A stretch of DNA of 64,000 bases from Chitinophagales bacterium. Lineage in GTDB: Bacteria; Bacteroidota; Bacteroidia; Chitinophagales; Saprospiraceae. Location of the stretch: positions 1 to 64,000 of the forward strand of contig JAAFJN010000007.1 in NCBI GenBank assembly GCA_013298845.1, given 5' to 3'. The position numbers and the translations under genes are program-made. Position 1 is the first letter of the stretch. Every line of letters begins with the position of its first letter. Positions 1-8,308 of the stretch are shown here, piece by piece. The notes beneath the pieces are model-generated. The model ran no database searches, was not told where the DNA came from, and saw only the letters and a list, made by a program, of their open reading frames with translations.

Positions 1-325
1 AGACGCAAGTCCTAAGACACAAGATTTTAGACATCAGACGCAAGTCCGTTTTTACGACTAAAAGTGTGTCTCCGGCGTGCCTCCGCACCAGATCCAGCCG
101 TGCAAATCTGCCAAATCTCCCAGATTGGGTAGATTTTTTCCACAACAGGAAAACTAAAACACATACCTCAGAGCGTAGCGTACCCATTTTTTTCAAAAAA
201 GAAAGTGATTCCGGTGCACATTAACGCAAATCTCATTTTTCAGAAAAATATAAAAAAATGAAGTGATTACCCCATTCTACACCGTAATTTTACCCCAGTC
301 ATTTCTTAAATTCCTATTTTATAAC
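1..325. other. Intergenic region with short repeats
   Basis: No gene is visible here. A 12-base direct repeat AGACGCAAGTCC occurs at 1-12 and 36-47, and a palindromic repeat at 104-136 is listed separately. The last 100 bases before the gene at 326 are AT-rich, with no clear TAnnTTTG promoter box. Confidence 0.6.
104..136. repeat. Dispersed palindromic repeat, copy A
   Basis: A 33-base near-palindrome with arms AATCTGCCAAATCT and AGATTGGGTAGATT around a short CCC-type centre. Two closer copies lie at 42936-42968 and, inverted, at 43083-43115. The left arm (CTGCCAAATCT) is shared by all three. It is probably a REP-like intergenic element. Confidence 0.7.
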
Positions 326-1246
326 ATGCAGCAAGCGCGTACCCACCTCGAATCTTTGCTCGCCGACGGCAAATTAGACGAAACAATTGACGTATATACC
401 CAATTGAGTCGCCAATACCACGACCCCGAGCGCACCGAAAAAGGTATTTTGGAAAATAGCCGCTACAACGACCTCATGGCGCAGCACTTGCACGGCACCA
501 TTAGCCAGGCCGATTACCAATTGGAACGCGCCCGCCTGAACCGCAGTGTCCTGAATTTAATTAAAGAATTGCCCGCCAATTGGAAATTCCCCTACGAACC
601 GCTGCCGGAAAACGAAACCCCGCCGCCTGCGGCATCCAATACCCGCCCGGCTCCGCACGCACAACCCCTCCCCCAAAAGTCATTTTTGGAACGTTGGGGC
701 CTGATTTTGGGTATTTTAGCCAGTTTGGCGGGCATTTTGGGCGTTACATTGAAGGGTTTTTTATTTCCCAAAAAAGAAGAAACAACAACTACCGCCAATC
801 CTCCCCAAAAGGATTCGTCCTCCACGACGGAGGTGGCCCCTACCCCCACGACGAGCACCGATCCGGCTGCCTCCCAGTCCAAGCCGACTGCTAACCCAAC
901 GAGACCCACGCAACAACGGCCCGCTCTTCCCTCGCAGCGACCCGCTCCGTCGGGGTCAAAAAACGCCGAACCGGACCGTTCGGAACCCGTACATACTTCG
1001 CTGCCGCCTTCTACCCTGGCCACGCCCGACCGCAAGTTTAGGAGTTACGCCAAACCCCAGGTTTCCGAAGACATGGAAAAAGGGTTTATCCTTGAAGGAA
1101 ATAAAGTGGCCTACCGAAATCTAAGGACCAAGGCTATTTTATGCTGTTTTGAAGACGGCGAAATGTTTGAAAATGGCAAAGCGAAGGTGAGCGAAAACGG
1201 GAAAGATTATTATTATATTGATAAAAATGGTAAAAAAACGCAATAA
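326..1246 (+). CDS. EAD11-like domain membrane protein with proline/threonine-rich linker
   Basis: A 306-residue protein if started at the ATG at 326; an upstream in-frame ATG (263) would add 21 residues unlike the family. Residues about 1-80 form an all-helical domain (LLADGKLDE..., SRYNDL, GTISQADYQLERARLN..., L..I.ELP) that resembles effector-associated domain 11 of NTP-dependent conflict systems, where EADs act as adaptor domains pairing sensors with effectors. A transmembrane segment follows (about residues 121-145), then a long Pro/Thr/Ser-rich region. The last about 70 residues (KVSENGKDYYYIDKNGK) resemble a WG repeat. A truncated caspase-like ORF starts 6 bp downstream, which fits the known pairing of EADs with caspase effectors. 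The domain call is by eye. Confidence 0.7.
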   Translation: MQQARTHLESLLADGKLDETIDVYTQLSRQYHDPERTEKGILENSRYNDLMAQHLHGTISQADYQLERARLNRSVLNLIKELPANWKFPYEPLPENETPPPAASNTRPAPHAQPLPQKSFLERWGLILGILASLAGILGVTLKGFLFPKKEETTTTANPPQKDSSSTTEVAPTPTTSTDPAASQSKPTANPTRPTQQRPALPSQRPAPSGSKNAEPDRSEPVHTSLPPSTLATPDRKFRSYAKPQVSEDMEKGFILEGNKVAYRNLRTKAILCCFEDGEMFENGKAKVSENGKDYYYIDKNGKKTQ

Positions 1247-1252
1247 AAACCC

Positions 1253-1426
1253 ATGAAGTACCTTGTCTTTTTTTGCGGCCTGCTGTGCCTCGCACTGAAC
1301 CTGAACGCGCAAACCCTGCGTCACGCGTTGGTGATTGGCAACGACCAGAGCATTGCTGCTGCCGTGTGGGTTTGTCATGCAGAAGGCATCTATGGAATCA
1401 AAATGATGCGCAAAAAGCCACTATAA
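1253..1426 (+). pseudogene. Truncated caspase-like (C14) peptidase, N-terminus only
   Basis: A 57-codon ORF. Residues 1-20 are a signal peptide ending in LNAQ, followed by LRHALVIGND, the usual first strand of bacterial caspase-like peptidases (ALVIGN). From residue 38 (base 1364) the reading frame runs into an inverted-repeat element, and the rest of the peptidase domain, including the His and Cys catalytic strands, is absent downstream. I infer that it is a caspase effector gene destroyed by insertion or deletion, once co-transcribed with the EAD11-like gene. A short functional secreted peptide cannot be excluded but is unlikely. Confidence 0.65.
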
Positions 1427-1530
1427 AAATGTGCGTTTTTACCAATAAATGATTATTTATTCCACTTACAGTCCTTCACTTTTTCTCAAATCGCAAGCCC
1501 GTTGATCCCTTCTGGATGACAAAGCCACAC
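1364..1530. repeat. MITE-like element with imperfect terminal inverted repeats
   Basis: The arms 1364-1395 and 1499-1530 are reverse complements at 27 of 32 positions (shared core CCTTCTGxATGACAAAxCCACAC) and flank about 100 bp of AT-rich non-coding DNA. The left arm begins exactly where the caspase-like reading frame stops resembling its family. No transposase is present, so a MITE or REP-type element is likely. Confidence 0.55.
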
Positions 1531-1640
1531 AACGGCATCAGAGGCATTTGGTGTGCTACCCCAGTATGTTTTTGATATATGATTGATGATTTATGATAGC
1601 AGATAGCAGAAGTTTTAAAAGGTTTTTTAGAGGCAATCAT

Positions 1641-2543
1641 CTATTCGCCGCTGTGCCCCTCCACCGTACGAATAAAAATCTCGTCGAAAGAAGGCAAAAT
1701 TTCGTTAAAGGATTTGATGTGAATTCCTTTGTTGATCAAATAATGCAGCGGCGCGTTGCTGTTTTGTTCGGGCGATAATTGCAGGGTAACACCGTTGTCT
1801 TTTTGGCGGACAATGGTGAATTGTTCCCCCAAATCATCGGGGAATTGCCCGTTGACCTCAATTTTATACAAATGCTGCTTGTACTGGTTTTTGATGGACT
1901 GCACCTCGCCGTACAACACGTTTTTTCCCTTGTTAATAAGTGCGATGTATTGGCACATTTCTTCCACCTGTTCCATGCGGTGGGTACTAAAAATAATGCT
2001 GGTCCCCTCGGCATTGAGGCGTTGAATTTCCTCTTTGATCAGGTTGGTATTGATCGGGTCGAGGCCGGAAAACGGCTCATCGAGGATTAACAGGGGCGGA
2101 CGGTGGATAACGGTGGCAATAAACTGGATTTTTTGCTGCATCCCTTTCGACAGGTCTTCCACTTTTTTGTTGTACCAGTCGCGGATGTCAAATTTGGTGA
2201 GCCAATAATCAATTTCCTGGCGGGCTTGGGCACTGCTAAGGCCCTTCAATTGCGCCAAATACAACAATTGCTCCCCTACCTTCATTTTTTTGTACAAACC
2301 CCGTTCTTCAGGCATGTACCCAATGCGCTCGGGGGTGCGGCTGTTGATTTTTTCACCATCGAGATAAATAACGCCTTCGTCGGGGGCGGTAATGGTGGTA
2401 ATCATCCGAATTAAGGAGGTTTTTCCGGCACCGTTGGGGCCTAACAAACCAAATAGCGAGCCTTTGGGTACGTCGAAAGAGACGTGATCAACGGCAGTGT
2501 GTTTTTCGTAGCGTTTTACGACGTTTTGTATGGATAAAATCAT
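1641..2543 (-). CDS. ABC transporter ATP-binding protein (NatA/EcsA type, DUF4162 tail)
   Basis: A 300-residue ATPase. The ATG at 2543 gives MILSIQNVVKRYEKHTAV, the normal start for this family; a longer start adds unrelated residues. Seen: Walker A GPNGAGKTS, Q-loop region IGYMPEERGLY, signature LSKGMQQK, Walker B LLILDEPFSGLDP and H-loop STHRM, all intact. The C-terminal about 85 residues match the DUF4162 tail of exporter ATPases of the NatA/EcsA group. The protein would drive export through a partner permease, which usually follows in the same operon. None is present here: downstream (below 1641) lies only the repeat element. So the permease was lost, or is encoded elsewhere. Confidence 0.9.
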   Translation of the reverse strand: MILSIQNVVKRYEKHTAVDHVSFDVPKGSLFGLLGPNGAGKTSLIRMITTITAPDEGVIYLDGEKINSRTPERIGYMPEERGLYKKMKVGEQLLYLAQLKGLSSAQARQEIDYWLTKFDIRDWYNKKVEDLSKGMQQKIQFIATVIHRPPLLILDEPFSGLDPINTNLIKEEIQRLNAEGTSIIFSTHRMEQVEEMCQYIALINKGKNVLYGEVQSIKNQYKQHLYKIEVNGQFPDDLGEQFTIVRQKDNGVTLQLSPEQNSNAPLHYLINKGIHIKSFNEILPSFDEIFIRTVEGHSGE

Positions 2544-2660
2544 TTTTAATGACTGATAATGAGCAATGAGTAAATGTATGTTAAAAAGTGTCACAATTTG
2601 CAGTGCCTGGCGCGATACGTGCTTTTTTTTCGGCTAAAGGGCGATTTGTCTCGAAGAAAT

Positions 2661-2699
2661 GCGCGGGTGTGGACCTTTTTTAAACACCAACACCCGCGC
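2661..2699 (-). terminator. Terminator-like hairpin after the serine hydrolase gene
   Basis: A perfect 10-bp stem (GCGCGGGTGT, 2661-2670, pairing with 2690-2699) with a 19-base loop, just beyond the stop of the gene ending at 2708. The U-tract is weak. Confidence 0.45.
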
Positions 2700-2707
2700 A
2701 ACGGGCA

Positions 2708-3970
2708 TTAGTCCACCAAACACTGATACACCATCCGCCGAATTTTTTCGGTGTAATACCAGTGCGGCGTGGGTACTACCTGCATGGTCCAGACAATAAG
2801 CAGTTCTTCTTTAGGGTCAAAGACATAATCGGAGCCGTTGCGGCCGCCCCAGCGAAGTGCCCCTGGCGTGGAAGCGTCCTTTTGAGCGCCTTTTTCGGTG
2901 ATAATTTCAAAACCAAAACTAAATTTGTTCTCAGAACCCCACATACTCAAATCACCAATTTGGTTGCGGCACATGAGTTCCACTGTTTTGCGGCTCAGGA
3001 TTTGTTGGTTGTTGTACGCGCCATCGTTGAGCAGCATTTGCAAAAACTTGGCGTAATCCAACACCGTGGAGGTAAGGCCCGCTCCGCCCGACTCGTACGT
3101 GCGCGCGGTCGAAACGGGATATATTTCTTCTTCGCGATTGGGATGCGGGCGCAATCCCGCCGAATCAATGGTGTATTGGAGCATCAGGCGGGATTCGTTG
3201 CCTTTTTTAACGTAAAAACCGGTGTCGTTCATGCCCAACGGGTCAAAAATGCGCTTTTGTAAAAAATCACCAAAACGCATACCCGAAACGCGTTCGACCA
3301 AATAACCCAACATATCGGTATTGAGGCCATAGGTAAATTTTTCGCCGGGTTCGTGCATCAGCGGAAGTGCCGCCAATTTGGGCATGGTTTGGCCAATGGT
3401 AATGGGTTTGGTGCTAAAAAAATCGGGGATGCCGGCTTTGTAATACAGCGGGTGCGAATACGGAATACCGGCGGTATGGTTCAATAAATGCCGAATCGTG
3501 ACCTGCTTTTTGGCTGGAACGGCGCTGTACGTGCTGTCTTTTTCGTTGTAATACACCAGTACTTTGGTATTGGCAAATTCCGGGATATATTTGGACGCCG
3601 GATCATCAAGGTCAATTTTGCCATCTTCGTACAACATCATCACCGCTGTGGTGGTGAGGGCTTTGCTCATGGACATGATTCGGAAAATCTGGTCCTTTTG
3701 AAGCGGCTTTTTGGCCTCCAAATCGTGGTAGCCTACGGCGTTGTGATACACAATTTTGCCTTTTCGGGCCACCAGCAGCATACTGCCGGGTAGGTGTTTT
3801 TTGTCAATTTCACTTTGCAAAAACTGTTCGATGGTTTTAAACCGCTCCGAACTCATACCCACCGATTCCGGTTTGGCGACGGTGAGTTGCTGGGGTTTGT
3901 TTTGAATGGCTGTTTGGGCCTGGGTGCATTGCAACCCGATAATAAGGCTAAAGGTGAATAATAAACGCAT
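2708..3970 (-). CDS. Secreted serine hydrolase, class C beta-lactamase / penicillin-binding-protein fold
   Basis: A 420-residue protein with a signal peptide (MRLLFTFSLIIGLQCTQAQ). It carries the catalytic SxxK motif (SMSK in FRIMSMSKALTTTAVM) and the tyrosine motif (YGLNTDMLGYLVERVSG, YxN). The third motif appears as RWGG near GALRWGGRNGS, in place of KTG/HxG. Length and motif order fit the Beta-lactamase family (PF00144), which includes esterases and D-aminopeptidases as well as beta-lactamases, so the substrate cannot be assigned. It starts 12 bp after the DUF6090-like gene (3983-4702) on the same strand, so the two are probably co-transcribed. Confidence 0.88.
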   Translation of the reverse strand: MRLLFTFSLIIGLQCTQAQTAIQNKPQQLTVAKPESVGMSSERFKTIEQFLQSEIDKKHLPGSMLLVARKGKIVYHNAVGYHDLEAKKPLQKDQIFRIMSMSKALTTTAVMMLYEDGKIDLDDPASKYIPEFANTKVLVYYNEKDSTYSAVPAKKQVTIRHLLNHTAGIPYSHPLYYKAGIPDFFSTKPITIGQTMPKLAALPLMHEPGEKFTYGLNTDMLGYLVERVSGMRFGDFLQKRIFDPLGMNDTGFYVKKGNESRLMLQYTIDSAGLRPHPNREEEIYPVSTARTYESGGAGLTSTVLDYAKFLQMLLNDGAYNNQQILSRKTVELMCRNQIGDLSMWGSENKFSFGFEIITEKGAQKDASTPGALRWGGRNGSDYVFDPKEELLIVWTMQVVPTPHWYYTEKIRRMVYQCLVD

Positions 3971-3982
3971 GGTGTATGATGG

Positions 3983-4702
3983 TTAAATCGTTTGCTGAAA
4001 TTGTTCCGTTTTTTGCAAAATCGCTTCTAAATCTTCCACGGCATTTTGGAGGTGAAAATGGCGGTTGTTGGCGTTGCGCAACAATAGAAGTAGGGCATTT
4101 TGGTGCGAAAAACTACTTTTGGGGAAGGTCGGTATGTTGTTGGGATCACCGTACAGCAGATCAACGAGGTTGAGGTTTTTTCCTAAAATAGCCGCACATT
4201 CGTCGGTCTCCTGATCAAAATGCTCCAAATCTTGTTTTACCGTTGTTTTTACGAAAGCAAAAACGCTGGCCAATTCGCTGCGCAATTTTAAATCTTTAAT
4301 TAAATAGGCATCACCGGCTTGCATCATCATTTCAAAAGTATTGGGCGGAAACGTGCGAAAAACACCCCGGTGGTACACTTCTAAAAAGTTGGCCAATCCC
4401 AACTGCACACTATCTTGCTGCGGCAGCCCGGTGTAGTGGATGGCGTTTTTTAAACATTCGAGGTCTTGGTTACAATCCAGAAGGTTCATTTTACAGGTTT
4501 TTAACTCCTCCTGAATGTCCTGATGAATGGCGGTGAGATATTCTTTTAGTTTTATTTGGTCTTTTTGCCGTTGCCGGTAACGGTCGGCATTGCTGGCAAT
4601 AAATAAGGACACCAAAATAAGGCTGACCTGGGTCACGTATTTTTTAGCCCCGGCGGGATCAATGAGTGCAACGAATTTATGGTACCATTTTTTTAACCGC
4701 AT
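3983..4702 (-). CDS. DUF6090-like membrane-anchored protein
   Basis: A 239-residue protein. It has a basic N-terminus (MRLKKWYHKF), one transmembrane helix (about residues 23-42, TQVSLILVSLFIASNADRYR), then a charged mostly helical cytoplasmic or periplasmic part. This architecture (short tail, TM helix, RQRQKDQIKLKEYL-type helix, four-to-six helix body) is that of the Bacteroidota DUF6090 family, whose function is unknown. It is the first gene of a probable two-gene operon with the downstream serine hydrolase. A TAnnTTTG box only 4 bases ahead of the ATG implies a leaderless mRNA. Confidence 0.65.
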   Translation of the reverse strand: MRLKKWYHKFVALIDPAGAKKYVTQVSLILVSLFIASNADRYRQRQKDQIKLKEYLTAIHQDIQEELKTCKMNLLDCNQDLECLKNAIHYTGLPQQDSVQLGLANFLEVYHRGVFRTFPPNTFEMMMQAGDAYLIKDLKLRSELASVFAFVKTTVKQDLEHFDQETDECAAILGKNLNLVDLLYGDPNNIPTFPKSSFSHQNALLLLLRNANNRHFHLQNAVEDLEAILQKTEQFQQTI

Positions 4703-4706
4703 CGGG

Positions 4707-4714
4707 CAAAGTTA
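4707..4714 (-). promoter_or_regulatory. Bacteroidota -7 box TAACTTTG, predicted leaderless promoter
   Basis: On the minus strand the sequence reads TAACTTTGCCCGATG. The first eight bases match the TAnnTTTG -7 consensus of the Bacteroidota primary sigma factor. The box ends four bases before the start codon at 4702, so transcription should start at or next to the ATG. No clear -33 TTTG was seen. Confidence 0.5.
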
Positions 4715-4743
4715 GGTTATTGCTTGCAAGCAGCCAACCCCCC

Positions 4744-6603
4744 GTGAAGCAAAAGCGTCTTGAACGTGTGAAATGGTTTGGTACGATATTTTGGGTTATT
4801 TACGGGGCGTGTGCACTGGCGCAAACACCCCGGCAGGATACAACGGGGGCACGAGCGTCGCGACCGTTGATCTTGACCGTTGCGGCTGCCGACCGACCCG
4901 TTATTCAAAGCATTAGCACCAATAAACAAAACGTGTGGCTCAACGACACCACGCTCAAAGTCGTTTCCCCCGATGCTTTTCGGTCGTTGTTGCAATCGGC
5001 GTCATATTTGGCGGCGAGTTACGACCAATGGGTTCAACGCGATTCGCTGGCGTACGCGCACCTGTGGTTGGGAGCGTCGTATCGTTGGGTGCATTTTCGG
5101 CCCGCCAACACCCAGGTAACGCGTTGGTTAGAAACGGTTCGGGAGGAGCGGCAGTTTAGGGCCGGGCAGCCGATACAACCCGAACTTTTTGTGCGCATGC
5201 AATACCGTATCTTGGAAAATGCAGAAAACAACGGCTATCCCTTTGCCGCCATTTGGTTGGATAGTCTGGAAGTGGACAGCGCGGGTGGGGCTTCGGGGGT
5301 GTTGAACATTCGCCCGGGGCCGTATTTTTCGTACGCGGCGTTAAAAATGAACGGCGATGTAAAGTTGCCCAAGGCTTTGTTGGGGCGTTATTTGGGGATT
5401 CGGGAAGGGCGGCCCTTTAGCCGAAGCGAAATACTGGGGATTCGCGAACAGTTAAAATCATTGCCTTATTTGGAACAATACGCTAACCCGTCGGTGCGGT
5501 TTGCGGGTGATAAGGCGACGGTGAACGTATGGGTGAAAAAAAAGCGCGCTGGTCGTTTTGATTTTATCGTCGGGTTATTGCCGCAACCGGAGGTCGGTTC
5601 ACGCGGGCCGGGTTTGTTACTCACGGGTTCGCTCAACAGCGTATTTTTGAATGCTTTGGGGCAAGGAGAGCGCTTATCGCTGGAAGTAGAGCGGTTGAGG
5701 CCGGAGACCCAAAAACTCGATATTCAGACATCGGTGCCGTACATTGTGGGTTCGCCGATTGGGGTAGAAGGCCGGTTAAATATTTTTCGCCGCGACAGCA
5801 CCTGGATTGATGCCCAAGGGAATTTTGGGGTGTTGTATTTGTTATCTCGGGCCAATAAAGTGTCTTTTTTTGTGGAAAATCGCTCTTCTTTTTTACAAAA
5901 AGTGGATAGTGCCAAAATTGTGGCAACGCGTCAGTTACCGGCGCAATTAGATTTCAGGCAAAACGGGGTGGGCGCCGAAATTGAATTTACCAAATTAGAT
6001 TATCGTTATAACCCCCGAAAAGGGGTGTATTTGCAAACCAAATTGTACGCCGGGCAGCACAGGACGGAGCGGAACGCCCAAATTGAGCAGTTGCGCGACC
6101 CGAACGACGAAACTTTTCAGTTTGCGTCATTGTATGATTCCTTATCAAAGCGGACGTACCGGATTCGCCCCGAGGGTAAGGTGGAAGTGTACATTCCTTT
6201 TGCCCAACGATTTACGGTGTTGATGCGCGCGCGCGGCGGTGGTATTTTTACCCGGGAACCGATTGCCCAAAACGAGCAGTACCGCCTGGGTGGGAACAAG
6301 TTGTTACGGGGTTTTGACGAAGAAAGCCTGTTTGCGACGCGTTGGTTGGTGGCTACCAGCGAATTTCGCCTGGTTTTGACCCAAAATACTTACATGGCGG
6401 CCTTTGCGGACGTGGGGTATTTGGAGAATATCACCCGAACGGTGCGGGTATTTCAGCGACCGCTGGGATTTGGGGTGGGGATGAACTTTGAAACCGGAGC
6501 GGGGGTATTTGGTATTAGCGCGGCGGTTGGTCGAGGAAATCCGGGTGAAGGGTTAGATGTTCGGGCGGCAAAAGTGCACATTGGGTATATTTCCATATTT
6601 TAA
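4744..6603 (+). CDS. Omp85/TamA-like outer-membrane assembly or translocation protein
   Basis: About 619 residues from a GTG at 4744, which gives a good signal peptide (KQKRLERVKWFGTIFWVIYGACALAQ). A longer ATG start at 4666 would overlap the divergent gene. The N-terminal half has POTRA-like units (LKMNGDVKLPKALLGRYLGIREGRPFS... then LKSLPYLEQYA). The C-terminal half is a beta-barrel with the Omp85 lid-lock motif LRGFDEESLFA (R/VRGF/Y) and ends with an outer-membrane-type aromatic residue (HIGYISIF). This places it in the BamA/TamA/surface antigen superfamily. The essential BamA is normally larger with five POTRAs, so this is a paralog of unknown cargo. Confidence 0.8.
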   Translation: MKQKRLERVKWFGTIFWVIYGACALAQTPRQDTTGARASRPLILTVAAADRPVIQSISTNKQNVWLNDTTLKVVSPDAFRSLLQSASYLAASYDQWVQRDSLAYAHLWLGASYRWVHFRPANTQVTRWLETVREERQFRAGQPIQPELFVRMQYRILENAENNGYPFAAIWLDSLEVDSAGGASGVLNIRPGPYFSYAALKMNGDVKLPKALLGRYLGIREGRPFSRSEILGIREQLKSLPYLEQYANPSVRFAGDKATVNVWVKKKRAGRFDFIVGLLPQPEVGSRGPGLLLTGSLNSVFLNALGQGERLSLEVERLRPETQKLDIQTSVPYIVGSPIGVEGRLNIFRRDSTWIDAQGNFGVLYLLSRANKVSFFVENRSSFLQKVDSAKIVATRQLPAQLDFRQNGVGAEIEFTKLDYRYNPRKGVYLQTKLYAGQHRTERNAQIEQLRDPNDETFQFASLYDSLSKRTYRIRPEGKVEVYIPFAQRFTVLMRARGGGIFTREPIAQNEQYRLGGNKLLRGFDEESLFATRWLVATSEFRLVLTQNTYMAAFADVGYLENITRTVRVFQRPLGFGVGMNFETGAGVFGISAAVGRGNPGEGLDVRAAKVHIGYISIF

Positions 6604-6637
6604 AACTTCGTTGGCTTTAAAAAGTAGTCGTAACGCC

Positions 6638-7030
6638 ATGTTAATGGAGCAGCATTACGAGGAAATCATTAATTTTGCACCCAACCACTCGAATCGGTCA
6701 TTGGCCATCAGTATAATTAAGGTAACTTATTTGTACTTAGCCCAAACCTCTTCGTTATTCGCTCAAAAACTAAGCAATAAAATGGCAAGCGCACAAAATA
6801 TTGCCACCAAACGTAAACCCAAAGGGGAAATTGTTATTCAAATGCTAAAGGAAATTGAAGCCAATAGTTGGGAACTTGGTATAGCAGAAGGCAGGGTAGA
6901 GGGCATGGACCTGACCTTGTCGGTAATTAAGTACCTTAATACCCATCCGGAAACCAGTGACGTTGATGTCCTGCGATTATTCAATATTCCAGCCGAAAAG
7001 TTGCGTGAAATTCGCCAACTCATGGCGTAA
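6638..7030 (+). CDS. Small helical protein of unknown function
   Basis: About 130 residues from the ATG at 6638; ATGs at 6644 and 6782 are also possible. The C-terminal half (EANSWELGIAEGRVEGMD... then LRLFNIPAEKLREIRQLM) resembles the charged tail of Rpn/PD-(D/E)XK transposase-like proteins. The nuclease core of that family is not present, so it may be a remnant or an unrelated helical protein. It lies 34 bp after the Omp85-like gene and 8 bp before the PagL-like gene, so the three are likely one transcript. Confidence 0.45.
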   Translation: MLMEQHYEEIINFAPNHSNRSLAISIIKVTYLYLAQTSSLFAQKLSNKMASAQNIATKRKPKGEIVIQMLKEIEANSWELGIAEGRVEGMDLTLSVIKYLNTHPETSDVDVLRLFNIPAEKLREIRQLMA

Positions 7031-7038
7031 CTATATTT

Positions 7039-8190
7039 ATGAAAATACTTTTTCGCGTTTGGGGAGTTACCATTTTACTTTTTGCTCATTTTTCTGTACT
7101 CGCCCATCGCGATAGTACCATTCGGTCAGTTACTGCTCCCGTGGGCAGTTGTAGTTTTTACTCCGGTGTGTACCTTAGGCATAGCCCCAAATTGACCACC
7201 AGAACCGGCCAACGGGTGCCAGGTGGAGAATTTAGCCTTGATTGGGCAACCACCGGAAAATTCGATTGGCACTGTGCGCACCGTTTTCCATTGTTTGGCG
7301 CTGCGGTCGTTTGGCAATATCCGGGCGCGGGTGCACATGGCCAGATCATCGGTGTTTTTCCCCATTTAACCCTTCCTTTGTTTCGTTTACCCACCTGGGG
7401 AGCCTTTTTTAGGGTTGGAACGGGTATGGCGTACGCGCAGTCTCCCCACAGTTCTTTTGACAATCCGGGGGAAAATGCATTAGGCTCTCATTTCAACAAT
7501 ATTACGCAGTTTCGCCTGGGGGTTACCGGAGTAATAAAAAAACATTGGTTAATCGGGGCCGGGGTGAAATTGACCCATTTTTCTAACGGCGGTTACGAAC
7601 AACCTAATTTTGGTATGAATATTCCCGGCTTTTATGTTTCGGCCGGATATGTACCTGTAAAGGCGACTTTTTTCCCAAAAAACCGAATAATTAGCAAAAA
7701 AAATGTGTCTCGTCGGTGGGGTGCGGCCATTCAAAGCAGCGCAGCGCGTATTGAGTATGTGAGTATTGATGGCCCCAAGTACTTTTTATGGGCGGCATCG
7801 GGAGCGGCGACTTTTATGGTGCACCGTTTTAACCGGGCGTACGCGGGCGTAGAAGTGGAGCACAACAACGGCGTAGAAGCCTGGTTATTCAACAACACAC
7901 TTTTGGGAAACAGCCGCGCGGAGGCCCGTCGGGGTGCCCGCCGCCTGGGTATTTTTGTGGCCGATGAATTTTTGTTTGGCCCCTTGGGGATTTACCTTCA
8001 AGCCAGTTACCACGTGGGCCGCGCGCCGTTGAACACATTTGCTATTGCCAATAACTACAACAAACTGGCGGCGCGGTATTATTTTACACTTCACCAACGC
8101 AGTGGCCTCAAAACCCATTTAGGGGTTAGTTTAAAGGCTTATAAAGCCGTGGCTGAATCTATTTCCCTTACTTCCGGCTTGCTTTTTTGA
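7039..8190 (+). CDS. PagL-like lipid A 3-O-deacylase (acyloxyacyl hydrolase family)
   Basis: A 383-residue protein with a signal peptide (MKILFRVWGVTILLFAHFSVLAH) and alternating beta-barrel strands throughout. The segment KLTHFSNGGYEQPNFGMN matches the PagL active-site region (HxSN...PNxGxN), which supplies the catalytic His and Ser of this outer-membrane family. PagL removes the 3-O-linked acyl chain of lipid A. The protein is about twice the length of classical PagL, as is common for Bacteroidota members annotated as acyloxyacyl hydrolases; the extra C-terminal half is barrel-like. It follows an outer-membrane assembly protein in the same direction, which fits an envelope role. Confidence 0.7.
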   Translation: MKILFRVWGVTILLFAHFSVLAHRDSTIRSVTAPVGSCSFYSGVYLRHSPKLTTRTGQRVPGGEFSLDWATTGKFDWHCAHRFPLFGAAVVWQYPGAGAHGQIIGVFPHLTLPLFRLPTWGAFFRVGTGMAYAQSPHSSFDNPGENALGSHFNNITQFRLGVTGVIKKHWLIGAGVKLTHFSNGGYEQPNFGMNIPGFYVSAGYVPVKATFFPKNRIISKKNVSRRWGAAIQSSAARIEYVSIDGPKYFLWAASGAATFMVHRFNRAYAGVEVEHNNGVEAWLFNNTLLGNSRAEARRGARRLGIFVADEFLFGPLGIYLQASYHVGRAPLNTFAIANNYNKLAARYYFTLHQRSGLKTHLGVSLKAYKAVAESISLTSGLLF

Positions 8191-8226
8191 CCGTAAAATT
8201 TCTTTTATGGCATATAAATTGCCTTT

Positions 8227-8259
8227 TTTGAACAAAAACTCAACTTTTAACTAATTTTG
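8227..8259 (+). promoter_or_regulatory. Bacteroidota primary promoter (TTTG -33, TAATTTTG -7)
   Basis: TTTG at 8227-8230 and TAATTTTG at 8252-8259 are separated by 21 bp, which fits the -33/-7 pattern of Bacteroidota housekeeping promoters. The box lies 49 bp upstream of the patatin gene start. Confidence 0.6.
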
Positions 8260-8308
8260 CCCGGTTAAAAGCCAACTTTTATAAAAAAGTCCCTTTTTCA
8301 AATAAACA

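Noticed and set aside
1139-1378. Minus-strand small open frame across the EAD11 gene end and caspase remnant
   Set aside because: It lies antisense to two better supported coding stretches and has no distinguishing feature.
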